Part shown: one piece after another, positions 26,415 to 35,152 of the stretch
How the letters are laid out: every line of letters begins with the position of its first letter
Position numbering within the stretch: the first letter of the stretch is position 1
NCBI GenBank assembly: GCA_019359415.1
Contig: JAHHHH010000018.1
Span: forward strand, 1 to 64,000
Length of the DNA: 64,000 nt
Direction: 5' to 3'
From: Iphinoe sp. HA4291-MV1
GTDB taxonomy: Bacteria > Cyanobacteriota > Cyanobacteriia > Cyanobacteriales > Nostocaceae
Position numbers and translations under genes: made by a program
Notes under the pieces: model-generated
What the model saw: the letters and a program-made list of their open reading frames with translations, nothing else
Told to the model about the DNA's origin: nothing
The model's database searches: none

Positions 26415-26650
26415 AACAAAGTAAACCGAAATATGCCCTATCCTACACCCAGCATGGTTATCAGGCAGTATCCTTATACTTTCAGTCAGCAGATGCAGAA
26501 TTGCTCAATAGCTTAGGACTTATGTAACGTGGATCTTTTCAGTAGTGTTCTCATGATTTTCCTTTCTTAAGTGTTTGAGTGTTGAACATTTCAGCAAGCA
26601 CACTGGCAATGCGAAGCGGATTTTGAGCAGCGATCGCTCCGGTGATGAAT
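26415..26650. other. Intergenic spacer before the TIR element
   Basis: Contains TAGGACTTATG near 26514, a near copy of the end sequence of the adjacent element, and a HIP1-like GCGATCGC near 26630. A 264-base frame that runs through it reads the palindrome and is not credible. Nothing else seen. Confidence 0.35.
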
Positions 26651-27014
26651 CTAGGACTTACGCATTGACAGAATTGTGATCATGCATATGTACCTTTACC
26701 TGTTGACTGAACGAAAGTTAAGTTCTTTAAGCCAACTTTTCTATATTCTTAATAGATGAAAGCCAAATCCACTTATGCACCTAGTACTCGACCAACCCAA
26801 AATTGTCGGGTGAAGACAGACACACCGGACGCGGAGAATGTTTACACTCCGTAAAGTTGCTGTGATGGACTACTAGGGGTAAAGAATGCGAGAAACAAAG
26901 CCCACTTCCAGGACATCAAGTTTTCTCGCTCATCGGATGAGCGCACAATCTGCGGCTTGACGCGCATGGTGTTAATTCACATAACAGCCTATTTGTAAAG
27001 TGCGTAAGTCCTAG
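26651..27014. mobile_element. 364-bp non-autonomous element with 14-bp perfect TIRs
   Basis: CTAGGACTTACGCA (26651-26664) and TGCGTAAGTCCTAG (27001-27014) are exact inverted repeats. No ORF spans it. The interior has GTGAAGACAGACACACCGG, TTGCTGTGATGGACTACTAG and a CGCTCATCGGATGAGCG hairpin, which remind me of the 3' part of cyanobacterial tnpB elements, but this is unproven. TIRs match those of the 101-bp MITE at 14179. Confidence 0.6.
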
Positions 27015-27298
27015 AATCATGAAAAACAACTCCATTGATAGAAGGTGAATTTAGACAGTTAGGCGATCGCGTAATATTGAAAACGGACGGTGCTAAGCTG
27101 TCACGCATATAAGAATGCACATTGAGACAGCAGGGGAGCAGAGGAGCAGAGGGGCAGGGGAGAGAGTTTGAAGCTTTTACCCGCAATGAGAATAATGCAA
27201 TTTGTAGGCGCGACAGCTTAACAGATCATACTTTTGCTGATTTGCGACTGCTGACATATTCTTCTGTTGTGAATTCATTTTTTTGATTTTTGGGAGTG
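27015..27298. other. Intergenic spacer downstream of the deacetylase gene
   Basis: Contains a short G-rich repeat tract (CAGGGGAGCAGAGGAGCAGA, near 27129-27155) of the kind that also sits inside narB, and a split inverted repeat TAAGCTGTC ... GACAGCTTA (27095 and 27212). No terminator with a T-tract, RNA or ORF was recognised. Confidence 0.35.
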
Positions 27299-28216
27299 TC
27301 AAAGTCTATATTGACGATAAACTTCACTCGCAGCCCGATGTACTAAGGAGTGACGATACACAAGTGATTTGAGATCATCGGCATATCCACCACCAATAAC
27401 GCAAGCTACTCTATAGCTAGCAGCAAGACAAGTACTCAAAACCTGCATTTCTCGACGGTATATACCAGTGTCAGTTAAGGCTAATTTTCCTAGCCTGTCC
27501 CCGACATGAGGGTCAACACCAGCATCGTACAACACTAAATCTGGCTTGACATCAGACAACAAATCTGGTAGATACTTTGCTAACGTTTGCAGGTAAGTAT
27601 CATCTTCCATCCCCACAGGTAAGGGAACATCCAAATCACTTTTTTGCTTAGTACCAGGGAAATTGACTTCGCAGTGCATTGAGAAGGTGAAAACACTATC
27701 GTCCTCTTGAAAGATAAAAGCAGTGCCATCCCCTTGATGCACGTCTAAGTCTACAATCAAGATTTTCTGAACCAGGCGGAGTTTTTGCAATACGCGAGCT
27801 GCAACTGCTAAATCATTGAAAATACAAAAACCAGATCCATAACTGGGAAAGGCGTGATGAGTACCACCAGCAGTATTACAAGCCAAACCGTACTTGAGCG
27901 CTAGTTGTGCTGTGAGGATTGTCCCACCAATCGCGACACACGTACGATTAGCCAGTGATGAACTCCAAGGTAATCCAATACGTCGCTGTGCTTTGGCATC
28001 AAGAGTGCCCTTACAATAAGCTTGAACGTACTCTGGGGTGTGAACTAACTCTATGAACTCTTGTGGTGGGCGTGAGGGCATATGAAATTGTTCTTTTTGC
28101 GCCACGCCATCTGCTAATAGTAGTTCGTAGAGTTGCCGAAATTTTGGCATCGGAAAGCGATGACCTTCAGGTAGTGGGGCAACGTAGTCAGAGTGGTAGA
28201 CTATCGGCAAGTCCAT
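27299..28216 (-). CDS. Histone deacetylase family protein (arginase/deacetylase fold)
   Basis: 305 residues from ATG at 28216, beginning MDLPIVYHSDYVAPLPEGH. Zinc and active-site motifs: TAGGTHHAFPSYGSGFC near 120-136, LIVDLDVHQGDGT near 160-172 and LYDAGVDPHVGDRLG near 230-244. Such bacterial enzymes deacetylate polyamines, acetoin-related or protein substrates; the substrate here is unknown. The open frame continues upstream to 28330, but those 38 codons (AQESPHLQGGECQNS) are transposon-end sequence. The internal ATG is where the family homology begins. Confidence 0.85.
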   Translation of the reverse strand: MDLPIVYHSDYVAPLPEGHRFPMPKFRQLYELLLADGVAQKEQFHMPSRPPQEFIELVHTPEYVQAYCKGTLDAKAQRRIGLPWSSSLANRTCVAIGGTILTAQLALKYGLACNTAGGTHHAFPSYGSGFCIFNDLAVAARVLQKLRLVQKILIVDLDVHQGDGTAFIFQEDDSVFTFSMHCEVNFPGTKQKSDLDVPLPVGMEDDTYLQTLAKYLPDLLSDVKPDLVLYDAGVDPHVGDRLGKLALTDTGIYRREMQVLSTCLAASYRVACVIGGGYADDLKSLVYRHSLVHRAASEVYRQYRL

Positions 28217-28228
28217 GAAGTCACTGTT

Positions 28229-28506
28229 TTGACACTCTCCGCCCTGCAAGTGCGGAGATTCTTGGGCTGAACTTGCCTTTTTCTGGTTTCCCTTCTTATA
28301 GGTCTTATGGTTCATACTTATCCGAAACACAGTTTTTTACACTATGTTCCGCTTTAGGACAACTCCCCAAGCGTTTACCCATTTCAAGGTACGTTCCCGT
28401 GTGCCCCACGGTACGCGGATTACTCCAAAAGCTTTTCAATTTTCGACAATCGTTTGAAAGTCTTAGCTGTTTATCGAGTTCTCGCTGCTCGTTGCCCCTA
28501 AAATTC
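28229..28506 (-). ncRNA. Putative omegaRNA / right end of an IS200/IS605-type tnpB element
   Basis: On the minus strand the sequence after the tnpB-like stop codon contains CTTGGGGAGTTGTCCTAAAG, ACTGTGTTTCGGATAAGTAT, then AGAATCTCCGCACTTGCAGG with the hairpin CTCCGCACTTGCAGGGCGGAG, and ends GAGAGTGTCAA. This is the layout of cyanobacterial IS605-family right ends, where the tnpB 3' region encodes the guide-bearing omegaRNA. The flanking DNA that would be the guide begins at about 28228 and covers the start codon of the deacetylase gene. Identification is from memory of the family and needs an alignment. Confidence 0.45.
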
Positions 28507-28590
28507 CTAACTCAAAGTGTGTCTTAACTGTTTCACTTCGGTTAGAGGAGTTTCACCCCGGCGTCTCAATTCTAACACGTTTTGGCTAAA
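28507..28590 (-). pseudogene. tnpB: C-terminal scrap of TnpB
   Basis: A minus-strand frame reads FSQNVLELRRRGETPLTEVK then QLRHTLS and stops with TAG at 28509-28507. The pattern QNVLEL...GETP resembles the extreme C-terminus of TnpB (usually NAAxNIL followed by a variable tail). All of the RuvC and zinc-finger region is gone. Only about 27 codons remain. Confidence 0.4.
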
Positions 28591-28817
28591 GCCGTCCTTC
28601 TAGGACCTTGCTCTAAACCCAATTTTTCGGTAAAAAGTTTTAACCGCCAAAACACCAAGAATATTATCGCGTTGATTTTGTTGTTTCTACGCGAAGCTAG
28701 GAAATGGGTGATATTTTCTGTCTGCTACATGGTTTAAGCCACGTAGATTTATACCAGTTTTGTTTACACTGGACAAGGGAATAATAGAGCGATTTTAATC
28801 TCAAATCAAAAATTGTC
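28591..28817. other. Spacer upstream of the mechanosensitive channel gene
   Basis: Contains a small GTCCTTCTAGGAC palindrome near 28591 next to the tnpB scrap, and the likely promoter of the plus-strand channel gene. Nothing else recognised. Confidence 0.35.
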
Positions 28818-29885
28818 ATGATACAACATTTGATTTTGCCACTTATATTTGTCTTAGCTGGCTTGCTTGGTGGAATTATAAGCGAAAAAATTATCTTTCA
28901 AAGATTAAAAAAATTTGTTGCTAACAGACGAATTCCAGGAAGTGCAGTTATATTTCGTTCCCTAAACCGTATGCCCTTCTTCTGGTGTCTATTGGCTGGG
29001 TTCTACGGTGCAACTGTCAGTTACCGTCCTGAACCAGATGTTGCTGAATTATTGAAAAAATTTATTACAGGCGCTTTTTTATACACAGTTACTATCGTCT
29101 TTGCCAGACTCACTGCTGGGTTTGTCAATGTATTTTTTCGGAGAGCAGATGGTTTTTCCGCCTCACTACTTTCTAATGTTGCTAAAACTGCGGTTTTAGT
29201 TTTAGGAACATTAATTCTATTGCAAACATTAGGAGTTCAAATTACACCAATATTAACAACGTTAGGTATTGGTGGTATAGCAGTTGGTCTAGCACTTCAA
29301 GATACATTAGCAAATTTGTTTTCTGGTTTTTATTTAATTATTTCTAAGCAAGTCAGAACAGGAGATTACATTAAATTAGATAATGGCGATCATGAGGGAT
29401 ATGTTACAGATATAACCTGGCGAAATACGACTATCAAAGAGCTTTCAAATAACGTCATAATAGTACCAAATTCTAAGCTATCTTCTGCTATTTTCACTAA
29501 CTATCATCTACCAGTGAAGGAAATCACATTAACCATGATTGTAGGAGTTAGCTATGATAGCGACCTTGAGCAAGTTGAAAGAGTCACTGTAGAGATTGCT
29601 CAGGAGGTCATGGAGGAAATTGCTCCTGAATTAATAGCGAATGAACCTTATATAAGATTCAGCGAGTTTGCAGATTCTAGTATAAATTTTACGCTTTATA
29701 TGCGGGTCAATGAATTTTTTGACCAACGATTGGCTAGACATTTATTTATTAAGAAATTACACAAACGCTATCAGAAAGAAGGAATTACAATTCCCTTCCC
29801 CATCAGAGATGTTTATGTGCAAGGTAATGGGAGTCAGAAGAACACAGAATTTAGAACTCAGAACTCAGAATATCCTCACAAATAA
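28818..29885 (+). CDS. Small-conductance mechanosensitive channel (MscS family)
   Basis: 355 residues. Hydrophobic helices at about 3-22, 53-70, 88-106 and 120-145, then the pore-lining TM3 ILTTLGIGGIAVGLALQDTL (about 145-164), which carries the Gly/Ala packing pattern of MscS. The beta domain has GDYIKLDNGDHEGYVTDITWRN and the C-terminal domain ends IPFPIRDVYV. It releases solutes on hypo-osmotic shock from the cytoplasmic membrane. The last residues (NTEFRTQNSEYP) come from an AGAACTCAGAACTC-type repeat. Convergent with the cyclo-ligase gene. Confidence 0.92.
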   Translation: MIQHLILPLIFVLAGLLGGIISEKIIFQRLKKFVANRRIPGSAVIFRSLNRMPFFWCLLAGFYGATVSYRPEPDVAELLKKFITGAFLYTVTIVFARLTAGFVNVFFRRADGFSASLLSNVAKTAVLVLGTLILLQTLGVQITPILTTLGIGGIAVGLALQDTLANLFSGFYLIISKQVRTGDYIKLDNGDHEGYVTDITWRNTTIKELSNNVIIVPNSKLSSAIFTNYHLPVKEITLTMIVGVSYDSDLEQVERVTVEIAQEVMEEIAPELIANEPYIRFSEFADSSINFTLYMRVNEFFDQRLARHLFIKKLHKRYQKEGITIPFPIRDVYVQGNGSQKNTEFRTQNSEYPHK

Positions 29886-29887
29886 AT

Positions 29888-29934
29888 TTGGAGGATTTAG
29901 TAAGGAAAGAATTCTTTTCCCTCCACTAAATCAC
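29888..29934. terminator. Imperfect hairpin between convergent genes
   Basis: GGATTTAGTAAGGAAAGAAT and ATTCTTTTCCCTCCACTAAATC can pair with a few mismatches between the ends of the channel gene and the convergent cyclo-ligase gene. Position suits a bidirectional terminator, but no long T-run is present. Confidence 0.35.
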
Positions 29935-29951
29935 CAACAACATTTTCAGGA

Positions 29952-30518
29952 CTAGCAGTTCTGACAAGATTGATAAACAAGGGCTAGCTCTGTGCATACA
30001 CCTTGTAACGGTTTATCCCAAGTTTCAATGGGTATCTCAGGTAAATAGGCAAATTCAAACACAATACCTATGGTTGGCTTGTTTGTCCATTCAGGAGAAC
30101 TCAGCATCCGGTCATAATATCCCCCGCCATAACCCAAGCGATATCCTTGATAATCGCAAGCAATACAAGGAACAAGAATTAAATCAACTTCCGCAGAAGC
30201 AATAGTTGGTGCATCAGGATGAGGTTCACAGATTCCATAAGCTCCGGTTATTAGAGTATCTTGATGTGTCCAAAAATGCCAGTAAAGCGACTGTCCAACG
30301 CAGCGAGGAAAACCCCAACGACGACAGGTATCTGTAAATAAGGGACTAAGGTCTGGTTCTTGGCGAAAGCTAAAATAGGCAAGTATTGTTTTTGCTTGGT
30401 TAAATTGGGGGGAGGTTAAAAGATTTTGGCAGATGCGATCGCTCTTTTCGCGCCATTCCTGAGTTGACATGGATTGACGTGTTTTGAGCAGCGATTTGCG
30501 TAACTCTGTTTTTCCCAT
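29952..30518 (-). CDS. 5-formyltetrahydrofolate cyclo-ligase
   Basis: 188 residues. The N-terminal KTELRKSLLKTRQSMS carries the substrate/ATP-binding Lys and Arg; FPRCVG lies near 70-75 and the family signature GYRLGYGGGYYDRML near 133-147. It converts 5-formyl-THF to 5,10-methenyl-THF with ATP, returning the storage form to one-carbon metabolism. Length is standard. ATG at 30518 directly follows the stop codon of a 55-codon ORF. Confidence 0.93.
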   Translation of the reverse strand: MGKTELRKSLLKTRQSMSTQEWREKSDRICQNLLTSPQFNQAKTILAYFSFRQEPDLSPLFTDTCRRWGFPRCVGQSLYWHFWTHQDTLITGAYGICEPHPDAPTIASAEVDLILVPCIACDYQGYRLGYGGGYYDRMLSSPEWTNKPTIGIVFEFAYLPEIPIETWDKPLQGVCTELALVYQSCQNC

Positions 30519-30686
30519 CTAAAAACCTAGCACTACGTCCAGTGCAATACGAATCAATTGCCAGCGTTCCTCTTCTAATACTCCCACCAAACCAAAAACT
30601 TGGCTATGGTCCAATACGGTAGTGAGCAAAAAATCAGCAGTTTTTGGGCTAGAAAGTGAACAGGCATTTATAGTAAAATTTAACAC
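30519..30686 (-). CDS. Possible 55-residue ORF abutting the cyclo-ligase gene
   Basis: From GTG (30686) the frame reads VLNFTINACSLSSPKTADFL, LLTTVLDHSQVFGLVGVLEE and RWQLIRIALDVVLGF, and its TAG touches the ATG of the cyclo-ligase gene. The composition is protein-like and helical, but there is no clear ribosome site. I do not recognise it. It may be a small coupled gene or the C-terminal remnant of a larger one. Confidence 0.35.
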   Translation of the reverse strand: MLNFTINACSLSSPKTADFLLTTVLDHSQVFGLVGVLEEERWQLIRIALDVVLGF

Positions 30687-30760
30687 GATAAATCATGGTT
30701 ATTTTCCATGAGAAATTAATTCAGTATCTAGACAACTACCGGAATAACAACTAAATAACT

Positions 30761-31954
30761 ATGAACCTCAAACGAATCCTCAGCCTGGGTTTACTTGGTC
30801 TAGGCTTGACACTGACTATGGCGACCCTTGCCACACGATATGTTAATGCTTCCGACCATGATGACGGTGAAGTTGATACCAAAGGTCGCAACGTTAATTT
30901 GACTGACTTGTATGTGTTCCGCGAACAAGACCAAAACCCAAATGCGGGTAAGGATGACCTGGTCTTGATCATGAATACTAACCCGCGATCACTCGCTCGT
31001 CAGCAGTATTATTTCAGCAACAACGCCCTCTACGAATTCAAAGTCACACGCGTCACTGACAAAGACGCAACTCCGACTGGTCAAGAAGATGTCGTGCTGC
31101 GATTCCAATTTAACCCACCCAACGAGAAAGGTGAGCAAGAATTCAAGCTGACTGTAATTGCCGATAAGAAAATAGTTGCTGAAGATACAGGGAAAACGAC
31201 CCCCCTAAATTCCGAACCGACAATTAACAACCTATCCTTGGGTGGCTCTCAGGTTAGTGTGTTTGCTGGACTCCGGGAAGATCCCTTCTTCTTCGATGTT
31301 GAGCAATTCTTTAGAGTCCGTGCAGGTGCTTTGGGTATCGGACCTCAAGTAGGTTTCCGTACCACTGACAAAGCAAGAGACTTTGCCGCAGGGTACAACG
31401 TCAATGCGATCGCACTTAAAGTTCCGCGATCGCTCCTCCAAGGACACACCAAAGCCACAACTTTCGATGTTTGGGAAACAATCTCTGTCAAAGACCCGCG
31501 TAGCCGACAATTCAAGCAGTTCGAGCGGCTGGGACGACCAGGAATTAATGAAGGCTTGGTGGTCACCAATGACTTTCTCAATGCATTTAACAGCATCCCC
31601 CCCACTGCTGACTTAAGTCCAGCCGCTGCTCCTGTAGGAGCTGAAGCGAAAAAGACACTGATAGCTCTTGGTAATGACGACAACCGAGCTAACGCTCTCC
31701 TTGGTGCTTTCCTTCCTGACGTCATGCGGATTGATACTACCGTAGCCAGCGGCTACGCCAATGCCTTGAATGCGAAGGGCAGTCCCATTGCTGGAAGGAA
31801 ACTGACCGATGACGTTATCGATATCACCTTATCTGTCCTTACCAACGGCAATGTGACTACCGATAACGTTTCCTATGAAGGCACTCCTGACAACCCCGCC
31901 CAAGGTCACCAGCCAATACAGCCTCAATTCCCCTACTTAGCTCTACCGAACTAA
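30761..31954 (+). CDS. DUF4331 domain-containing exported protein
   Basis: 397 residues with a Sec-type signal peptide (KRILSLGLLGLGLTLTMATL, cleavage near ASDHDDG). The mature part opens with the DUF4331 signature SDHDDGEVDTKGRNVNLTDLY. Later segments include LVLIMNTNPRS, VFAGLREDPFFFDVEQFF and DDVIDITL. The family is widespread but has no established biochemical role. It is followed at 160 and 170 bases by a TPR gene and a His-rich NicO-type transporter on the same strand, a probable functional group. Confidence 0.85.
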   Translation: MNLKRILSLGLLGLGLTLTMATLATRYVNASDHDDGEVDTKGRNVNLTDLYVFREQDQNPNAGKDDLVLIMNTNPRSLARQQYYFSNNALYEFKVTRVTDKDATPTGQEDVVLRFQFNPPNEKGEQEFKLTVIADKKIVAEDTGKTTPLNSEPTINNLSLGGSQVSVFAGLREDPFFFDVEQFFRVRAGALGIGPQVGFRTTDKARDFAAGYNVNAIALKVPRSLLQGHTKATTFDVWETISVKDPRSRQFKQFERLGRPGINEGLVVTNDFLNAFNSIPPTADLSPAAAPVGAEAKKTLIALGNDDNRANALLGAFLPDVMRIDTTVASGYANALNAKGSPIAGRKLTDDVIDITLSVLTNGNVTTDNVSYEGTPDNPAQGHQPIQPQFPYLALPN

Positions 31955-31970
31955 TAAGGAGGACAAGGGA

Positions 31971-32042
31971 AAATGGGCAATGGGCAATGGGCAATTCCCA
32001 ATTCCCAATTCCCAATTCCCAATGCCCAATTCCCATTGCCAC
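31971..32042. repeat. GGGCAATG / CCCAATTC tandem repeat tract
   Basis: GGGCAATGGGCAATGGGCAA followed by CCCAATTCCCAATTCCCAA units. The two halves are complementary to each other and could fold into one long hairpin. The same repeat occurs at 33603-33628, 38384-38412 and 63953-64000, and inside nirA. Confidence 0.75.
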
Positions 32043-32113
32043 TCTAGCCCCCGTAGGAAAATATCCTCCTCTGTGCATCCTCTGTCCGGTTTGTTAATAA
32101 GTATCAAACGGCA

Positions 32114-33565
32114 ATGACAGACGTTTTTTCCAAGCAGAAATCAAGATTCCTAAAACCCTTTTGGCTACTCCTGCTCGCAGTACCAATGATAGGTATCCTG
32201 ATAGCGACAACTTTTTTCAAACAAGATTCCTCCAAACTTCCAACCGCCTACCGCTACCGATTTCCCCAGTCGTTACCAGGTACTGGCAATAAAAAGAGTT
32301 TGGTACAAAATGAAATTGCCTTTTATCAAAAACGAGTCAGCACCAATCCCCAGAGTGGCTTGGACTCAGCTTCATTGGCTAGAGCTTACTTAAAGATGGC
32401 TCGTGCAACTGGGCAAACCAGTTGGTATTTACTGGCAGAACAAGCAGCAAAGCGATCGCTCTCCAACCTCAGTGTCAACAACAATGGTGCTGTGCTTGTA
32501 CTTGCCCGCGTAGCACAAGCTAGTCACGATTTTGCACAAGCCATGCGCTTGTCAAACCAGGTACTAAAATCCCAGCCTGGTAACGAGGATGCCTTGGCAA
32601 TCATAGTGACATCCAATCTGGCAATGGGCAAGCTACAAGCAGCAAAAGAGACTGCTGATAAATTAGTAGACCGAGTTCCCACACAAGGAAGCCTGACTTT
32701 ACAAGCTTTGGTGCAGGTTGCTCAAGGACAAGACAAAGAAGCAATTCAAAATTTCAAATATGCTTTAGCTGCTGAAGAAGCTGGAGAAACAGGCAGTTCT
32801 GCTTGGACACGTACATTACTTGGTCAGTTTTACTACAAGCGGGGACAGCTAGAATTAGCGAGAGAACTTTACCAGGAAGCACTGCGGATTCTACCAAAAT
32901 ACCCTCTGACGCTGGTTCATTTAGCAGAACTGGAAACACGACAGGGAAATTACGCAGATGCAGAGAATTATTACAACCAAGTTCTCACTTATTCTCCAAG
33001 CTCCTCGACGATTTTCGATCACGTCGTCCTACGGGGTAAAGCCAGAATCAAGCAATTGCAAGGTAAAGAAAAAGAAGCTACAGCTATTTTAAATCAAGCG
33101 GAAACCTTGCTAAGTCAGCAAACTGCCAGTGGACACGGCAACGGTTCCTTTGGACATCGGCGCGAACTTGCCCGTTTGTTACTAGAACGCGTTAGCGATT
33201 GCCAATGGAGATGCCCCTTGGGCAATCGCTCCTCCCAAAAGGAAGCTCGCTCTAAGGATGTCAATGAAGCTTTATCCCTGATGCAAGCAGAAGTTAACAT
33301 CCGCCGTGATGCTCAAACGCTGGAAACCTTAGCTTGGGCGTTGTCTATTTCTGGGCGCTTTCAAGAAGCTCAAAAGGTGATACAAGAGGCTCTCAAACTG
33401 GGTACACGTGAAGCTGGGATATTCTACCGCGCTGGAACTATCGAAAAAGCATTGGGACATAATGCCCAAGCTCAGGCTTACGAGAAGCAGGCGAAAGAAG
33501 TTGACCCCACCTTCGATGAACAGGCGCGGCGTATATTAGGACTGGGGTTGGATCTGGGATATTGA
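32114..33565 (+). CDS. TPR-repeat protein with N-terminal membrane anchor
   Basis: 483 residues. One hydrophobic helix near 14-31 (FWLLLLAVPMIGILIATTFF) and then tetratricopeptide repeats from about 70 to the end (for example TLLGQFYYKRGQLELARELY and LAELETRQGNYADAENYYNQ). Residues about 360-381 (SDCQWRCPLGNRSSQKEARS) come from a palindromic intergenic repeat at 33190-33255 inserted in frame between two repeats. TPR scaffolds bind partner proteins; here the partners may be the flanking DUF4331 protein and transporter. Confidence 0.8.
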   Translation: MTDVFSKQKSRFLKPFWLLLLAVPMIGILIATTFFKQDSSKLPTAYRYRFPQSLPGTGNKKSLVQNEIAFYQKRVSTNPQSGLDSASLARAYLKMARATGQTSWYLLAEQAAKRSLSNLSVNNNGAVLVLARVAQASHDFAQAMRLSNQVLKSQPGNEDALAIIVTSNLAMGKLQAAKETADKLVDRVPTQGSLTLQALVQVAQGQDKEAIQNFKYALAAEEAGETGSSAWTRTLLGQFYYKRGQLELARELYQEALRILPKYPLTLVHLAELETRQGNYADAENYYNQVLTYSPSSSTIFDHVVLRGKARIKQLQGKEKEATAILNQAETLLSQQTASGHGNGSFGHRRELARLLLERVSDCQWRCPLGNRSSQKEARSKDVNEALSLMQAEVNIRRDAQTLETLAWALSISGRFQEAQKVIQEALKLGTREAGIFYRAGTIEKALGHNAQAQAYEKQAKEVDPTFDEQARRILGLGLDLGY

Positions 33566-33602
33566 TACCAATTTTAAAAAGGGGTTCTATCTGTCTTGAA
33601 AA

Positions 33603-33630
33603 TGGGCAATGGGCAATGGGCAATGGGGAA
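33603..33630. repeat. GGGCAATG repeat
   Basis: Three to four GGGCAAT units in tandem between the TPR and NicO genes, same family as at 31971. No hairpin partner is present here. Confidence 0.6.
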
Positions 33631-33814
33631 CAGAGAAAGAAATATTTTCATGCCCTCGTTGTGCCCGAACCGGGCGTGAGGGTCTAGTAAGACTTTCATA
33701 AGACTTTCACAATTCCATTATCCAAAATCGTATGAGATATTGTCTGTTTTCATCCGCATTTATCTGCGTGCTTTGCTGTGCATCTGCGGTTTTATAATTT
33801 ACATAGGTAAACAC

Positions 33815-35116
33815 ATGAACTGGCGTAGATATGGGCTTTGTCTAGTATCGTTTTTAGGAGCATTGTTAATCTCACTGTTGCCTACCCCTAGCCTTGCACA
33901 CTGGGCAGATTTGGCAGTTGCTGAAATTATGGTGGGAGAGACACAAACCCAAATGACACTCACCTTTCCTACGGGTTTGGTAGCGTCAGCGGATGATAAC
34001 CGCGATGGACAACTTTCCTCTGATGAAGTTCGCACACATCAAGCTGAACTTGAGAAATTTCTGAGCGATCGCATCCGCCTCAACGATGGTAAGGGACGAA
34101 GTGGTACTCTGGCGATCGCACTTGTAGACACAAACGGTCTACCACCAAATCTCAAGGTTAACAGCAAAACCCATACTACCTTGGAGCTGACTTACTCCTG
34201 GCTGCAACCAGTTCAAGGAGTCAAGATGCATTACGATTTGTTTCTGCCGGAAGCACCTGCGGCTCACTGTCTGGCAACCATCTTTCACCTTGGACAGGTA
34301 CAAAACTTTATATTCAACCGACACAACCGTGATTTTTGGTTAATGGCTGGTGCGGGGTGGCAGATTGGGGATAGTTTTTTGGTGGCGATCACCGCTGCTT
34401 TCGTGTGGGGTGCTATGCACGCTATGTCACCCGGACACGGCAAAACCATAGTCGGTGCTTATCTGGTGGGTTCCCACGCCACCCCTAAACAAGCCGTCTT
34501 TTTAGGACTGACAACGACGCTCACCCACACAATTGGTGTTTTCGCCTTGGGATTGGTGACGTTGTTTGCTTCCCACTTTATCTTGCCAGAGCGGGTGTAC
34601 CCTTGGTTGAGCTTTGTATCTGGTGTTATGGTGGTGGCGATCGGTTTAAACTTGTTCTTTAGCTATTTGTACAGTCATCATCACCATCATCACCATCATC
34701 ATGGTGAGCATGACCATCACCATCATCACCACCATCATGATGAGCATGATCATCATCACCATCATTCACACTTACCTCCAAAAGATTCCCCTGTCACCTG
34801 GCGTCGTCTGCTTGCCTTAGGCATTTCTGGCGGACTTGTACCCTGTCCTTCAGCTTTGGTTTTGTTGTTGAGTGCGATCGCGATGGGACGTGTCGGCTTT
34901 GGACTCGTCCTAGTGTTAGTATTTAGTTTGGGACTTGCAAGTGTACTAACTGGATTAGGATTATTACTCGTCTACGCTAAAGGGCGCTTTGAGCAGCTAC
35001 CAAAACAAATTCGGCTGATGCGAGTGTTACCTGCTATGAGTGCGCTGTTAATATCCCTCCTCGGTTTGGGAATAACAACGCGAGCATTGATGGAAATTGG
35101 GATAGTTAGACTCTAG
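33815..35116 (+). CDS. NicO-type nickel/cobalt transporter with His-rich loop
   Basis: 433 residues from ATG at 33815; the upstream frame to 33740 reads an intergenic repeat. Signal-like segment (LVSFLGALLISLLPTPSLAHW), an exported domain with an EF-hand-like DDNRDGQLSSDEV near 60-72, then membrane helices from about 190 with GAMHAMSPGHGKTIVGAYLVG, the NicO metal-site motif. A cytoplasmic or periplasmic loop near 290-322 is almost pure His with GEHD and DEHD spacers. The last part repeats the fold (GISGGLVPCPSALVLLL). It probably exports or imports nickel or cobalt; direction cannot be read from sequence. Confidence 0.85.
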   Translation: MNWRRYGLCLVSFLGALLISLLPTPSLAHWADLAVAEIMVGETQTQMTLTFPTGLVASADDNRDGQLSSDEVRTHQAELEKFLSDRIRLNDGKGRSGTLAIALVDTNGLPPNLKVNSKTHTTLELTYSWLQPVQGVKMHYDLFLPEAPAAHCLATIFHLGQVQNFIFNRHNRDFWLMAGAGWQIGDSFLVAITAAFVWGAMHAMSPGHGKTIVGAYLVGSHATPKQAVFLGLTTTLTHTIGVFALGLVTLFASHFILPERVYPWLSFVSGVMVVAIGLNLFFSYLYSHHHHHHHHHGEHDHHHHHHHHDEHDHHHHHSHLPPKDSPVTWRRLLALGISGGLVPCPSALVLLLSAIAMGRVGFGLVLVLVFSLGLASVLTGLGLLLVYAKGRFEQLPKQIRLMRVLPAMSALLISLLGLGITTRALMEIGIVRL

Positions 35117-35152
35117 GAATTGTCTTTCTTTTGACTTTTGACTTTTGACTTT

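Noticed and set aside
26264-26527. 87-codon frame downstream of the hydrolase
   Set aside because: Overlaps the hydrolase gene and runs through a palindrome; no protein-like conservation.
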